Notes: generated by a model not told the origin, from the letters alone. DNA of 64,000 nt from Pelobates cultripes (GCA_933207985.1 OW240916.1:300389561-300453560); one strand, 5' to 3'; shown: positions 22,997 to 35,190, counted from the stretch's first letter. Translations and numbers: made by a program.

Positions 22997-23431
22997 GTGT
23001 GGGCCTATGACAGATTATCATTTGAACTTTCAGTTACCATTGTGGACTACAATATTTGGGCAAAACAATATTTGGGCAAAACATACCAGCAGTTTAGAAG
23101 AAGAATTCTTCAACACGTCCATACAATCAAAAACATTAACATCACAACTCCAGTGTCAAACCATATCTGTACATCACATGGAGGAGATCCTTCTAATCTT
23201 ACTGTCCAGGGCTTTGAAAGAATAACCACAAACACGAGGGAAGGGGATTTCAATATCCGCTCATTAAAAAAAGAATCCAAATGGATTCATGAATTTCAGA
23301 CCCTGGCCCCTAGGGGTCTCAACGAAGAATTTAATTTCTCAGTTTATTCATTAACCAATAATCATTTTCAGATTCTTAACAAACTTCCCTCTCTATGTCA
23401 TGAGATTTATAAACTTATGAGCAAAAAGTAA
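22997..23431 (+). pseudogene. Penelope-like GIY-YIG endonuclease, C-terminal fragment
   Basis: Residues from about 28 onward read QYLGKT (the YIG half of the motif), FRRRILQH with the conserved Arg and His, then KKESKWIHEFQTLAP and GLNEEFNFSVYSL, the usual C-terminal signature of Penelope-like endonucleases. The family nicks target DNA for retrotransposition. A perfect 16-bp tandem duplication (23050-23065 and 23066-23081) lies just before QYLGKT and disrupts the GIY half, since 16 is not a multiple of three. With the reverse transcriptase also absent, the gene is dead. The N-terminal 25 or so residues of the open frame do not look like the family. Confidence 0.75.
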
Positions 23432-24169
23432 TAGGTAGTTATCTTTTATATTATAACTATAGTCAATTCTGCTAGGTTGGCAGTAATCCTCCACAAACGA
23501 GTGGGAACACTTTAAACTAATTAGGTTAAGGAATTAAAACAATAACTAAATTAAACTCAATGCAATATTAAACAAGTAGTTTGCAATTCCACCAAATTAC
23601 CTGCCACAAAATATATAATGTCATAAATAAAAGGTCCCTTCAAACCATTGGTAAAGAAGGACACCAAATTCTCCTCAGAGACAACAAACAAGCCAGTCCT
23701 TTTCCCTCAGAGTCAGTCTCCTTAATTGCAAAGGACCGACATTAAAACATTAGATGTTGCAGAAAAGAAAATGTATATATGTCAGAACGAACATATAATG
23801 AACAAAAAACTACTATTGGGAACATAAACCAACACGAACTTACGATCTACCCAATTAGACCATCAAATTCGTAAAATTAAAATGTCTTCACAAAAATAAT
23901 TGATTCTAGCTAAACTTAAATGTTCCCACACTATGAGGCACAAACAGTAGTATGTCACTCATCGTTTCAACTCTGTAGATCAGATTTACATTATCAGATC
24001 TAAACGACTTCAGATCTAAACGACTTTCATATTTGAATCTACTCGGACATTATTATTATTACAAATATTTACTGTGATTAAATCAAAGCAAAATTATTAA
24101 TAGAATCCTTCAAAAAGCTCCAGTTCTCCTAATTTCTAGAAAGTATTTATTAACGAACAACAAAACAAC

Positions 24170-24172
<3 letters not shown>

Positions 24173-24203
<31 letters not shown>
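24173..24203. repeat. (TA)n microsatellite
   Basis: About 15 TA units within the Penelope-like non-coding region. Confidence 0.92.
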
Positions 24204-24205
<2 letters not shown>

Positions 24206-24536
24206 TCCAATGAACATAATATACAGCTTGGTTAATTGTTTCATATCAGAAACAATAGTTTGAATATTTCTTGGCAAAATTACCTGCTAATAAAATATTT
24301 CTAGAATAATTAGGAGTCATAAACATCTCGTGAACCTTGAATAACAAAGTGTTGTGGACATAATAAATATAGTCACAAAGATAAAATTCTCCTCACTATG
24401 AAAGGGTTAACTGTATCTAACTTCAAAACACTAACCCATTTGTATCAACAATGCATTCCATTGGCCTGTATAAAATTTGAATGGACCGATGGGATAATAC
24501 CCCTATTTATACCGGACAATTTGTAAATGTCCAGTT

Positions 24537-24575
24537 CCTCTCTGATGAGCCACGAGGCGAAATGTGCGTCAGAGG
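24537..24575 (+). ncRNA. Hammerhead ribozyme (type I topology, Penelope-associated)
   Basis: All core positions are present. Stem I pairs CCTCT (24537-24541) with AGAGG (24571-24575). CTGATGA lies at 24542-24548. Stem II is GCC/GGC (24549-24551 and 24556-24558) with an ACGA loop. GAAA is at 24559-24562. A very short stem III leads to GTC at 24568-24570, with the predicted cut after C24570. The short stem III is typical of hammerheads in Penelope-like elements. A U.G pair inside stem III may weaken folding. Self-cleavage is inferred, not shown. Confidence 0.78.
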
Positions 24576-25013
24576 CTCTGTAAAATATACCTCAATAGTA
24601 ACCAGACTTTGGAGGATGCACTGAATCCACGTTATTTTAAAATCAGATCTTGTAAACCGTCTATTCACTCAATCTATTGTCGGGTGGGCAATAGGTCTAT
24701 TTTCAGCATAGAAGCTTTCAGGTATTTGAATAAGGGGTGCCCTCGAAGGCACAGATTAGGGACTAGCACTATGTATGTTTATCTATGATAAGAAACTTTC
24801 CTTACCATTAGCGTCCCTCTCAATATTGCTAGTGATACTATTTTCCCACACTGATACAATCTGTATTGTGACAATTGTATCAATGACCAAACTGCTACTT
24901 ATACAGTTGCCAACACAGAAGTGACATCATTACAGAAATATAGATCTCGATCTAAGATATGTAACAAGCCCATAAAATTGGCACGTTATTGTTATACTCT
25001 TTATTTAGTTTGG

Positions 25014-25447
25014 TTAAAGCTCAATGAAGTGGTCTGGGTGCCAGGTCCCTCTAGTTTTAATCCTGCAGCTGAAAACATAGCAGTTTCAGAGAAACTGCTG
25101 TTTCACTGAGAGTTAATTCAGCCTCTAGTGGCTGTCTCACTGACAATCACTAGAGGCCGCTTCCGCGATTCTCACTGTGAAAATCACAGTGAGAAGATGC
25201 TGACGTCTATAGGAAAGCATTGAGTAATGCTTTCCTATAGGCGGTTTGAATGTGCGCGCAGCTCTTGCCACGCATGCACATTCGGCGCTGACGTCGGCAG
25301 GAGGAGGAGAGTTCCCCAGCGCCGAGGAAGCCCGCCGCTGGTGAAAGGTAAGTGGCTGAAGAGGTTTTAACCCCTTCAGACCAGCGGGAGGGGGCCATGA
25401 GGGTGGGGGGACCTAAGGACTACAGAGTGCCACTAGTGGTCCTTTAA
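25014..25447. mobile_element. TTAA-flanked MITE (family B relative)
   Basis: TTAA at 25014-25017 and 25444-25447. The left end carries GTGGTCTGGGTGCC and the right end GCCACTAGTGGTCCTTTAA. The interior has hairpins: CAGTTTCAGAGAAACTG, TCTCACTGTG with CACAGTGAGA, and TATAGGAAAGCATT with AATGCTTTCCTATA. The right half is CpG-rich. It sits in DNA that may be the continuation of the Penelope-like element. Confidence 0.75.
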
Positions 25448-26426
25448 GAGGGTTGACAGCCATACAACGAACCTCTTAGAACAGTATAGCTAATCCAGTT
25501 ACTGGTACTCTATCAGCTGTAAAAATAGTAGCGAAATTTTTTTCCACGATTAGAATTGTGTTTGCAACTTGCAATCTAAAAGACAGCTAGTTAAGAATTA
25601 ACCTTTCCTCTATCAAAATAGCGATCTTTGGCTGCAAAGATATTTCTACTACATTCTATTTTCAAAGTAGGAACAGAAGGGTTAAAACAAATTCAGTTAC
25701 TAAATAGTGATTCTAATCTCTAACCTATACTGCATAGACTTTATCAGAAGCGCCTAATATTGAAGTATTAATGCTATAATTTACTCTTTTTAATTGATCC
25801 TAGTTGCCACACTATATCTAAACAACCAGAGTTGTAGATTTTATCATGGTGAAGGTATTGATACACATCTAAGCGAATATTTTAATGAAAATCAATTAAA
25901 GGTCAAGTTTTAAAAATTACCACTGATTCTAGCACCAATATTCACTGGGTTTGCATTTACTCAATAGCTCATACTCATGTCCTATTTTGTATATATAATT
26001 TGGATTAAACTAAGGGGTTACCCTCCACTACAGGAGTTATACTATAATTATATTGAACTCCTCATAACTTTCAGATACCATTTCTAAATACATGGCCTGT
26101 AACTTTTTTGCATAGACCATGTATGGGATATTGAATAGAGGGTTGTGCATGTTAAATTACATTGAACCAATGAACATTTATATAGATTCATTTGTTTCCT
26201 CGTGACTTAAAAGCTTAGTTGTTGTTTACCATGACACAAACCCTATATATAATTTTCATAAGCAGATGTCTATCGCCACAGTTCTAGAGATGGACAATAA
26301 TTACATACAAAGGCAAAATATTGGAGGTGAGTTCGAGGTTCATTTGAATTCTAGATCCACTGAAATTGGGCAAAGAAGACATACTAAAAGTCTCACTTTA
26401 TTATTATTATAAATTTTGTTGCATGA
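25448..26426. other. Unassigned DNA, possibly Penelope-like non-coding sequence
   Basis: No gene. It may continue the non-coding part of the Penelope-like element, but nothing in the sequence proves it. Confidence 0.4.
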
Positions 26427-27401
26427 TTAACCCCTTAAGGACTAAGGATGGTTCAGAACCGTCATCAGCATTTTAGCGTTGCCGACCGGTGACAGTCCTG
26501 AACCGTCCTAACGGTCAGATGTACTTACCCAATCGCCGTCGTTCCCACGGCGGCAATCGGCATTGCTCCCGGTGTGGGAAGACTGCCTGCAGCCCAGACA
26601 GTCTCCCCACGGCAGATTAGGACCACTGTGGCCATGTGATCGGTAACGTTCTAAGACACCCTAAAACCTGTACATGGGTGGTACTGTTTTACTCGGGAGA
26701 CTTCGCTGAACACAAATATTAGTGACTAAAAACAGTATAACATTTGAAACACTAATATTTGTGTTTAGCAAAGTCTCCTGAATATAACAGTACCCCTCAT
26801 GTACAGGTTTTATAGCGTTTTTTAAAAGTTACAGGGTCAAATATATGGGTCAAATAGTTTTACATTAAAAATGGCCAGGTTGGTTACGTTGCCTTTGAGA
26901 GCGTATGGTAGCCCAGGAATGAGAATTACCCCCATGATGGCATACCATTTGCAAAAGAAGACAACCCAAGGTATTGCAAATGGGGTATGTCCAGTCTTTT
27001 TTAGTAACCACTTAGTCACAAACACTTGTTAAAATTTGCGTTCAATTTAGTTTTTTGATCGCTAAATTTGCCTAGTGTTTGCGACTAAGTGGCTACTAAA
27101 AAAGTCTGGACATACCCCATATTGAATACCCTGGGTTGTCTACTTTAAAAAAAAAATATGTAGATGTGGGGTGTTATTCAGAGATTTATGACCGATAATA
27201 GTGTTACAATGTCACTATTGATAAATTTTAAAAATGTATGTTTTAAAACCGCAATATCCTACTTTTTCTCCTGAAAAAAACAATTTATAATTTGTATGGG
27301 AACAGTAAATGAGAGAGCGTAAAATTACAGCAAAAGTGTAAAAAGATGCCTGGTTGAAAATGTGCAACATCGCAAAAACAGTCCAGTCCTTAAGAGGTTA
27401 A
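26427..27401. mobile_element. Non-autonomous TTAA-CCCCTTAAGG element (family A, deleted copy)
   Basis: TTAA at 26427-26430 and 27398-27401. The ends are CCCCTTAAGGACTAAGG and CAGTCCTTAAGAGG. It is the inverted and shortened relative of 44084-46209. Shared blocks include GGTTCAGAACCGTCATC, AGACTGCCTGCAGCCCAGAC and CATCGCAAAAACAGTCCAG. Internal blocks occur in inverted pairs: AAACCTGTACATGG at about 26663 with CATGTACAGGTTT at about 26798, and GGTATGTCCAGTC at about 26984 with GTCTGGACATACC at about 27105. No transposase. Confidence 0.8.
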
Positions 27402-28361
27402 AGTTTTGTAAAACAAATCAGGGAAATCCTTGAAAAAATAGTAGAATTATTTTTCTGACATTTTTTGACATTATGTAAAAACATTTATAATAACTCACAT
27501 GAGTGAATATAAAATGAATATGAAGTTCCATGAGAAGACACAGTACAATTTGTTTGCTGACAACACATTTTATAAATGTTTCACTGACTGCCAGTAAATG
27601 TAATGGTATTTGACATCTGTATTGTACATACCCTCTTTATATGTCTGGTACATTTCTGTTTCAAATCACAGCTGTTCTGAGAACCAAAACAAAATCTAGC
27701 AATATTTCAGAGAAGAAAATAACTCAAAGGGATTATATAATTTAGTTGGGTCAACTAGGGAAAAGATAGATAACACATTAATGCTTCCCATACCAAGCAC
27801 CAAGCAAAAACTAAGCATCGAAGTCTGGTTTTATGGATTTATAGAGAGTAATACAAAATGATGTGTTGACCATCAACCTCCAATCATTGGAGAAATTAGG
27901 TAGGACATCCAAAACATTTCAAGTTGAAGATGTTTCTCTAACTCACCTACTTTGGATTAACATTTGCTGCTCATTCATCAATCAATCACATCTCACCTTT
28001 TAGACAAGAAACCCCATAGTGCATCATTTACTAAAACAACAACTGACGGAATTGCAAACTAGAGTAGAAAATAGCCCCAACAGAATAGGCCATCTAACGT
28101 GGGGCTTGATTCAATATTTTAGGATAATGTTTTCAAATGATTTATCTACAAACTTTCCCTAAGACCAAAAAATATGCTAGTTTGATTAGGTAAGTCTGTA
28201 GTCTTAGTGATTGAAGTAACAAGTAGCTTTATGTGTGAATCAGAAGTCCTAGGAAACAATAGTGAGTGTGAGCAAATCCAAATTCACTTTGTGCATAGGT
28301 ATTCCAGGGTTCAATAATCCCCATGTCCATAACCAGACTGTGACATGTAGAAACATATAAT
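27402..28361. other. Intronic DNA, nothing recognised
   Basis: Unassigned AT-rich sequence. Confidence 0.5.
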
Positions 28362-28366
28362 GTAGT

Positions 28367-29023
28367 TGTCAGGATTACAGTATGATCCAGCACGTAGAAT
28401 TGTGTAACACAGAGGACTGATAGGAATGTATACCGGACCTTAGAATGGCCGGACTAATGTACCAAAGAATAGTCAGGAATAGCCGAGGTCAAGGGATACA
28501 GAAAGAGACACAACGATAAGGAAAAGCCAGGAGTTAGGGATGCCAGAAAACAGGAAAGTCAAAAACAATGCCAAAGTCAAATAACCAGAATTACCAGAAT
28601 AAATAGCACACTCTCAGACAACCACAAGGGAAACCACAACAGGGCACAGAGCAGGATGAGAACTGGGCCTAAATACCCCTCCTCTAGATCTGATAGGCTG
28701 TTGCCGGCCTTTGACCCCAAAGGCAGTTACCAGGTTCCCATTTGCATTATTGCTGCTCAGCATTAACCCTTCTGTGGATTAGGTTGCTGCTCGGCACAAC
28801 TTTTCCTGTGTGGACAGTAAATGTCATTATACTTAAAATAATAAGGTGCGCTGTGTCTTTAAGACCCAATTATACAAAGTGCAACAAGTGCAAACTATAT
28901 AATAAAGTGCAAAGTGATACAAAGTGCACTTAAAGTGTGTAATATTAATATAAAATATTATACATACATATGTCCTCTCAAATTTCATTAACCACATTTT
29001 TATAAGCGGATGAACACGTGACA
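28367..29023 (-). mobile_element. Solo LTR, minus orientation
   Basis: On the plus strand it starts TGTCAGGATTAC and ends ACACGTGACA, so the element has TG...CA ends on either strand. Flanks GTAGT (28362-28366) and GTAGA (29024-29028) agree at four of five bases. It shares TACCGGACCTTAGAATGG and CCGAGGTCAAGGG with the other two solo LTRs. A block of AAAGTGCA-like repeats lies at 28876-28932. No internal region is present. Confidence 0.7.
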
Positions 29024-29028
29024 GTAGA

Positions 29029-29639
29029 AGACCAAATTATGTAACAGGTAAGGCAGTGGGATTATCTGTAGAAGGTGGAATGTGCTGGTAAGGCAGGTAT
29101 AGGTATATGCAAGCACAGAATGACATGATGTTTATATAGTGATATCCTTGAAGGAATTGCAAACAAGAATCGGTGTAGGCCAACAAACTTAATATCCCCT
29201 AGGTGTATATTGAGCCGGGATAAACCCCACACAGCATGAACGTGGAGTTTTAAGCAACGTTTGAACAAAACTGCAGTTATGCTTAACGTGAATAGACCTG
29301 TGATAATAGGCTGAATATGAGGTGGACCAGTATTCATTTTTATTATAAACCCTTTGAGCAGTTAACCGAGAAGTAATAGGACATGAAACACAAAATACTC
29401 ACACCTACTAAAGCAGAATATTATTTTGTGTGGAGAGACATGCATTGTAGAAAAACAAGTGGCGTGACATGGAATCTGGAGGTCCCAGAAGTGGATGTCA
29501 GAGTTCCAAACGATGATAGAACACCCAAACATAGCTGGGAAGGGGGTTAATTTAGCCCTCTCACAACTTCAGGCATGCTCTCTCTCTTTCTCTCTATAAT
29601 TTGTTATCAGCATTATAGTAACTACTATAATCCTAATAC
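29029..29639. other. Intronic DNA, nothing recognised
   Basis: Contains a short CT-rich run at 29577-29596; otherwise unassigned. Confidence 0.5.
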
Positions 29640-30097
29640 TTAAATGGTTACTATAACCCAAAAACGTGTTTTCATTAAAAACTGGTCTTGGTTACAGTAA
29701 CCCTTTCTAAGGTTGTCCGCTCCATCAATATAACGTAATAAATAAAATAAAAAAATAAACAATAAACCTCACCTCCATTCCATCAGTGAGTCCAAGTCCT
29801 AACTGCATTCCAGTCCCCCTTTCCTTATGTTCCTCCACCTTAGGGAGGGAGGGAGGGAGGGCAAGGAGAGCAAACTAAGGGGAGGACAGAGGCATCAAAT
29901 ATGGGCTGTCTACTGCCAGCATGAGTGCTGGAGACATCTGTCAATTTTGCACAGAATTGGCATTAGCCAGCCAGGAACTTCGTTATACCCCTAAGCAGCT
30001 AATCCCTGTATGTGCAGCATTTCAAAGCGAAACACTGCATAGATAGACTCCAGGTACCATGACCACTTCAAAGCAATAAAGTGTTCATGGTTCTTAA
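29640..30097. mobile_element. TTAA-flanked MITE
   Basis: TTAA at 29640-29643 and 30094-30097. The ends are TTAAATGGTTACTATAACCC and GTTCATGGTTCTTAA. Near the right end CATGACCACTTCAAAGCAA resembles the family B subterminal block. A GGGA repeat occurs at 29845-29860. The terminal repeats are weak, so boundaries rest mostly on the TTAA pair. Confidence 0.5.
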
Positions 30098-31309
30098 GTT
30101 ATTTTGTGTTTTTATGTTTAAATGCACTAGACTGTATGATTGTACGTGCTATAAAGACATCTAACCTAACATATATCCTTATAAACATCTTCATTTGTAT
30201 AATTACCACCTCACTAATCCTAATATACCTTAGAATGTAGTACTCCAAAACTACTCAAATGTATAGAAACAGAACTTGATTTATCTACAATGTAAACATA
30301 TAGCTAAACTTACACAACAATCATTTATTTTAAATTAACCAAATTATATAAATCTCATATATCAGCAATAAATTCATGTTGTTCAAATGGGAGAATAGCT
30401 TGAGCAAATATTGGCCCAGTTAAAGCTGCATGTTATAACATATCCCAGTGTTCTGGTCTAAAAAATGGGGAAAAAAGGTAAAAGGAAGGAGTCATTAATG
30501 GAATGTGCCTGCTTGTCACATAAGGAACTAAATATTTTAACGCCAAATATCTTTTTCTTAGGAGAAATGTTGAGAAAGGAGACAAGATAAGACTTGTAGG
30601 TCTAGATAAACATAGCATCAGATGGTCACGCAGGACCCAATGGGTAGTCAGGACACAGCGAATATGATAAGCAGCGGAAAAAAAAAAGTAATAAAAACTA
30701 CATAGCATTGTAAGCAATTATTTCAAATATTCATTAAACCATAGTATTGTAGCTGCTTTTTCTAAACCAACATTTATCTACACCCCAATTCACATCAACA
30801 TAAAGATAACTTCAAAAATAATTAAATAATTAAATAAATGAAACCTACTATGACTAGAACTACTAAGAGAGCAATGCCAAACTGAGAAAAAATAAATAAA
30901 TAAAGATTAGAAAATCCTACCTATGTATTCATAAATTATTTAATATTTAAATCTATATCTTCAAGAGGCAACCATGTTCATCACCCTAAGTTCAATGGGA
31001 TGTCTAATATTCCCCTTCATCCAAGCATGAACTAAATGCATTATAAAAGATTTTTTGATATCCTAATACAAATCATGAATCCATTATTTATAAGAATATT
31101 GTGAAAATAATGAAGAAAGAAGAAAAGAAAGAAAATATATAAGAAGAGAGAAGAAGAAATACATAAATAAATACATAAATGTACATATTTTACAATTACA
31201 CACATACACACACACACAATCACAAGTGTATGTATATACAATTATCTCCATCCATATACACATCCGAACTCACATACATACACACATGTATATACAAACT
31301 CATATCTAG
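30098..31309. other. Unassigned DNA with simple repeats
   Basis: Includes a purine-rich AAGAAAG-type tract at about 31108-31165 and an ACATACAC-type tract at about 31196-31290. No gene seen. Confidence 0.5.
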
Positions 31310-31564
31310 GCACACGTGTCTAATCTCTGTGCCCTTACTTAATGGTCTGCTCTGTCATCTCTGTATGACATATAAACCATCCAGGGGTACCAAGTCTCAA
31401 TATGTTTATCACTATTCCACAATAATTCTGCCCATAGTGTCTCTGCAGCCTGGATCTCTTCAACAATCAATAGCCATGGTTATATTGACAGGGTAGCTGT
31501 TTGCTTCAAAAAAGCAGGTACCAAGGATTTTGCTGCATTAATTAAATGTCGGAGCACCGACTTC

Positions 31565-31777
31565 TTATATTTTGGAGAGCGATAATGGTGTTGCATGTAG
31601 GAGGACATGGTCGATCTCAAATGGAGGTACCTCTCCAAGAATATGAGCTACTTTAGCTCTGATCGCATCCCAGAATGGTGTGATAAGGTGACAATCCCAC
31701 CATAAGTGTCTTACTGTACCAACCTCTTTACCGCATCTCCAACACATATCTGATACGGAGGGAAATATTCTATGCAA
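31565..31777 (-). pseudogene. L1 ORF2 C-terminal fragment
   Basis: The motif CWRCGKEVGTVRHLWWDC resembles the CysX2Cys...His...Cys segment at the end of L1 ORF2 proteins, thought to help bind RNA. It is followed by FWDAIRAKV. Only about 70 codons stay open. Confidence 0.7.
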
Positions 31778-32537
31778 TAATACCGGTGTTCTGTACCAAA
31801 ATGAGAGTAATTTGTAGTAAAGTTCTTGATAGTTCTGACAAATATTTTATGACATAGAATTTTCTCCCACTGTGAGTCAGTAAAAACTTTGCCTGTTAAT
31901 TCTGGCCACTGTTCTCTGAATAAAGTTTTTTCTTATGTCCCACAAGAAGGTACTTATATATTGCAGATATCGTCCCCACCATCCTTGGAATACCCATGCA
32001 GAGTTCCTCAAACCTTGTTAATTCCCAACGTAACTTTGACCGGTTTGGAAGATTTAAATAAAAATATTGCAACTATGTTCAGCTTTGCATATTGTCTCCC
32101 AGATCCTAAATGTCTGAGTAATCAGGGAATCTCTACTTAAAGTAGAGGATGTGTGGGTTCTGAAATACCAGATCACCAGATTTGGTCTGATGTCTTATGT
32201 CAGTCACAAATTCTTTGAAGAGCTGCAGCCTGGTAATATTTTAGAAAATCTGGGAGTGCTAAGCCTCCCCATGGGTTTTTGTAGGGACAAAATGTCATAT
32301 TGCAACCTAGGCCTTTCGCCCTTCCAAACATAATGTAACACTATAGTCTGTTAAATAGAGAAAAAAGTCATTGGGACCACTATAGGGTTTGAAATAAAAA
32401 CAAAAGTCTGGGGAGAATATTCATTTTCACAACCGCCACTCGACCCTGCCAGGAAATAAATGGGTAATGCCAATGTTTTAAGTCTGTCTGATCTATCCAA
32501 TAGTGGCCAAAAATTTAGCTGGAAGAGCTCTCTTGGT

Positions 32538-33035
32538 TTAGCCGATATCCATACCTAAGTATTTCATCTGGCTTTCACACCATTGAAAAGGGAAACAAGT
32601 CTTAACAATGGGACACTCCCCACTGGGGATGAATACATTCAGCATCTCACACTTGGAGAGGTTCAGTTTAAAACCTGAAAGTGTTCCGTATACTAGCAGT
32701 TCTCTTAGAAGATTAGGTAAGGTAGAGCTAGGTTCTTCTACAAAAAAAAGAAGGTTGTTCGCGTACGCTGCTACCTTATGTTCCATTGCTTTCCAATGGA
32801 AGCCTTTTATATCTGGATTATGCCACACATTTACCAGGAGAGGCTCTAGGGTAAGGGCAAATAATAGGGGAAAGAGCAGGCACCCCTGTCTAGTATCATT
32901 ATATATTTGAAAACTATCCATAAGTGTCCCATTAACCCTAGCAGTCGGGTTACTATAAAGTGCCTTTATCCAATATAAGAATTTCCATCCTAATCCAATT
33001 TTGTGTAATGTTGCCAACATAAAAGGCCAGTTCAC
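32538..33035 (-). pseudogene. L1 reverse transcriptase fragment with YANN in place of YADD
   Basis: The 165-codon frame shows WIKALYSNPTARV, then TRQGCLLFPLLFALTLEPLL (motif B), then AAYANNLLFFVEEP. The last is the catalytic box, with both aspartates changed to asparagine by G-to-A changes at 32754-32759 (minus-strand codons AAC AAC). GFKLNLSKCEMLNV follows. Loss of both metal-binding aspartates would abolish polymerase activity even without the other breaks. Upstream coding is in other frames with stops. Confidence 0.8.
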
Positions 33036-33789
33036 TGTTTGAATGCCTTTTCGGCATCTGTTTAGATTGTAAACACTCTAAGGGTGCTATCTTGTACTTA
33101 TCATCCAGGTATAAAACCTGTCTGATCCGGGTGAACTAGTCTCGGTAGAGGATCAAACTGCTGAATTCTAGATGCTATTTTTTTAGATAACAGCTTTATA
33201 TCAACATTAAGGAGGGAGACTGGTCTATAGCTCCCGCATGCATCAAGATTATTATTTCTGCAAGTGATTCATTGTGGAACATTTCCCCGGTTATCAATGC
33301 ATTAAATGCTTTCATCAGCTGAGAGAGCAGTAGGTGGCCAAATTATTTATAGTAGCTTACAGAGAATCCATCCGGACCCGATGCTTTACCTAATTTTGCA
33401 TTTTTGATTGCTATCTGAAACTCTTCCTCAGTGATTGGGGTGTCGAGTGAATCTGCCTCCTCCTTGGTGACTGAATCAAGAAAGTGTTCCTCTAGTTATC
33501 GTTCATTTTCATCACTCATTGAGGTAACTCCCTTATCTAACCGAGGAATGTTATAACGTTTTAAATAAAACTGTTTGAATTAATTTGCAATTTCTTCTGG
33601 AGATTGGGTAAGATTACCCAAAGCAGTTTTTATTCTATGGACTTGAGCTTGAGTTTGTTGTTCTCCTAACATTCTTGCTAATAATTACCCCTCCCCCCCC
33701 CCTTATTGGCATGCATATAGAAGAACCCTTTGTGTAATGCTCTCGGGAGAAAATTTATTTGGAATACAACTGCAGATGAAATCATAAAT

Positions 33790-34620
33790 TTGATGCTGCC
33801 ACTTTAAGAAAATATTTCTTTAAATAAAAGGAAATTAACTTTGGCAGTCTTTTGCAGGTTTTGAAATAATAATGCATGAAATCTTGAATTGCAACACAAG
33901 AATATAGCAATTATAAATATAAGGAAATGCTTAAATCAGCAGCAAACAATATAGTCCAAGTGACTTTAATAAGGAATGTTTATCTAGGAGTAAGTAGTAT
34001 AGTCCATATGACTTCAATAAGGTTGACAAGCAGGTGACGCCTGTAATACAAAGTATCAGTCTCTTAGTATATAGAAATAAGTTGGTTAGGAATTATCCTG
34101 GTATGCCAATTGATTTTTCAAATAGATATAGCAAGTAAAATCTCAGAGGCAGACTTTGGATAACCCTTATCCTTCCCAGAAACTTGTGGCTAGAACCAAT
34201 TAGTAATTACAATCATAGGAGAACTTATCTTCCCTTCATGAATGATGGGAGTTGAAGTCCTTCCAGTGTAGATTGATTTATGGTTCCTTGAAGTAACTGA
34301 AGAGATGCAGGAATTAAAGTTAAGTCTGTTTCTTGGCAGTGGCAGAGTAGAATGGAGCAGAGACATGAACAAAGCCAGAGGTTCAGTACACAGGAGTTCA
34401 AATGAGCAGAGTTCTGCAGTGAAACGGCAACCATATAGTAAGAAGCAAGAGCACATCAACCGGAGGGGGAGGAGGACGGGAGAGGGAGAGGTTGATTGAG
34501 TACCTGAGATCAGGTGCAACTTGCTTTTAACTAAGGAAGGGATGACATCACAAGCATATGGGGCCCTGATCACTAAATGTCGATCTGGCTGGAATCAAAT
34601 ATGGAGGAATTCCCAAACAA
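33790..34620 (-). mobile_element. Probable solo LTR or other insertion in the L1
   Basis: L1 coding text is interrupted between NKKYATLQ (near 34645) and GFFYMHA-like sequence (near 33720). The intervening 0.8 kb has no L1 similarity. On the minus strand it begins near TGATGTCATCCC and ends near AAGTGGCAGCA, and the interior is pyrimidine-rich on that strand. I could not confirm TG...CA ends with matched flanks. Confidence 0.45.
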
Positions 34621-34748
34621 CGTGGTGGAATCCTGATACTTTGGAGCGTTGCATATTTCTTATTTAAAAGCTCTGCTAACTTTCTTCTGTTCTTTAAAAG
34701 TTCTCTATATGCTGCTTCCACCTGGACCCGTTTATGCTGAGCTTCCAA
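34548..34748 (-). pseudogene. L1 ORF2 linker fragment
   Basis: LEAQHKRVQVEAAYRELLKN and RRKLAELLNKKYATLQ match the region between endonuclease and reverse transcriptase in frog L1 proteins. The residues after LQ belong to the inserted DNA. Confidence 0.7.
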
Positions 34749-35190
34749 TTGAGATATGACATCTATGAGTTTATTAATTTGTTTTTTATTCTCCTTCTCT
34801 ATATGTGTAGACAGCTGAATAAAGTCACCTTTTTAGTGTACTCTTATGTGCTACCCAGATTGTCATATCTGATATTCCTTCTGTCCAATTCTGGTCAAAA
34901 TATTCCTGCAGATATTTCGATGCTTGTTCTACAACTTTCGAATCGAACTATAGAGTGTCATTCAATTTCCAGGACCATTTTACTGAGCGTATAAAGATGA
35001 ACCCAATGTTATTCATATTGGGCAGTGATCTGACCAAGTTGAGGTATCTATTTCTATTTTCTGTAGCTTCATGAGTCTCTCTTGTCGGATGAAAAAATAA
35101 TCTATTTTAGAGTATCGAAGGTGGACTGCAGAATTATAAGTGTTATCTTTCTCTTCTGGGTGTTTAACCCTCCAACAGTCTGTCTCAATC

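Larger units (their letters stand above)
22962..24790 (+). mobile_element. Penelope-like element remnant
   Basis: The 3' part of a Penelope-like retroelement. A GIY-YIG endonuclease fragment (22997-23431) is followed by about 1.1 kb of non-coding DNA and then a hammerhead ribozyme (24537-24575). Hammerheads in the terminal repeats are a known property of this class. The reverse transcriptase part is missing, as expected for 5' truncation. The right limit is uncertain; related sequence may continue on both sides of the MITE at 25014-25447. Confidence 0.7.

Noticed and set aside
26837..27025. Open frames at 26837-27025 and 44748-44936 with nearly the same protein, suggesting a conserved gene
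   Set aside because: They are two copies of the same repeat block inside TTAA elements, which explains the shared translation. Related frames at 20432-20692 are the same block again.
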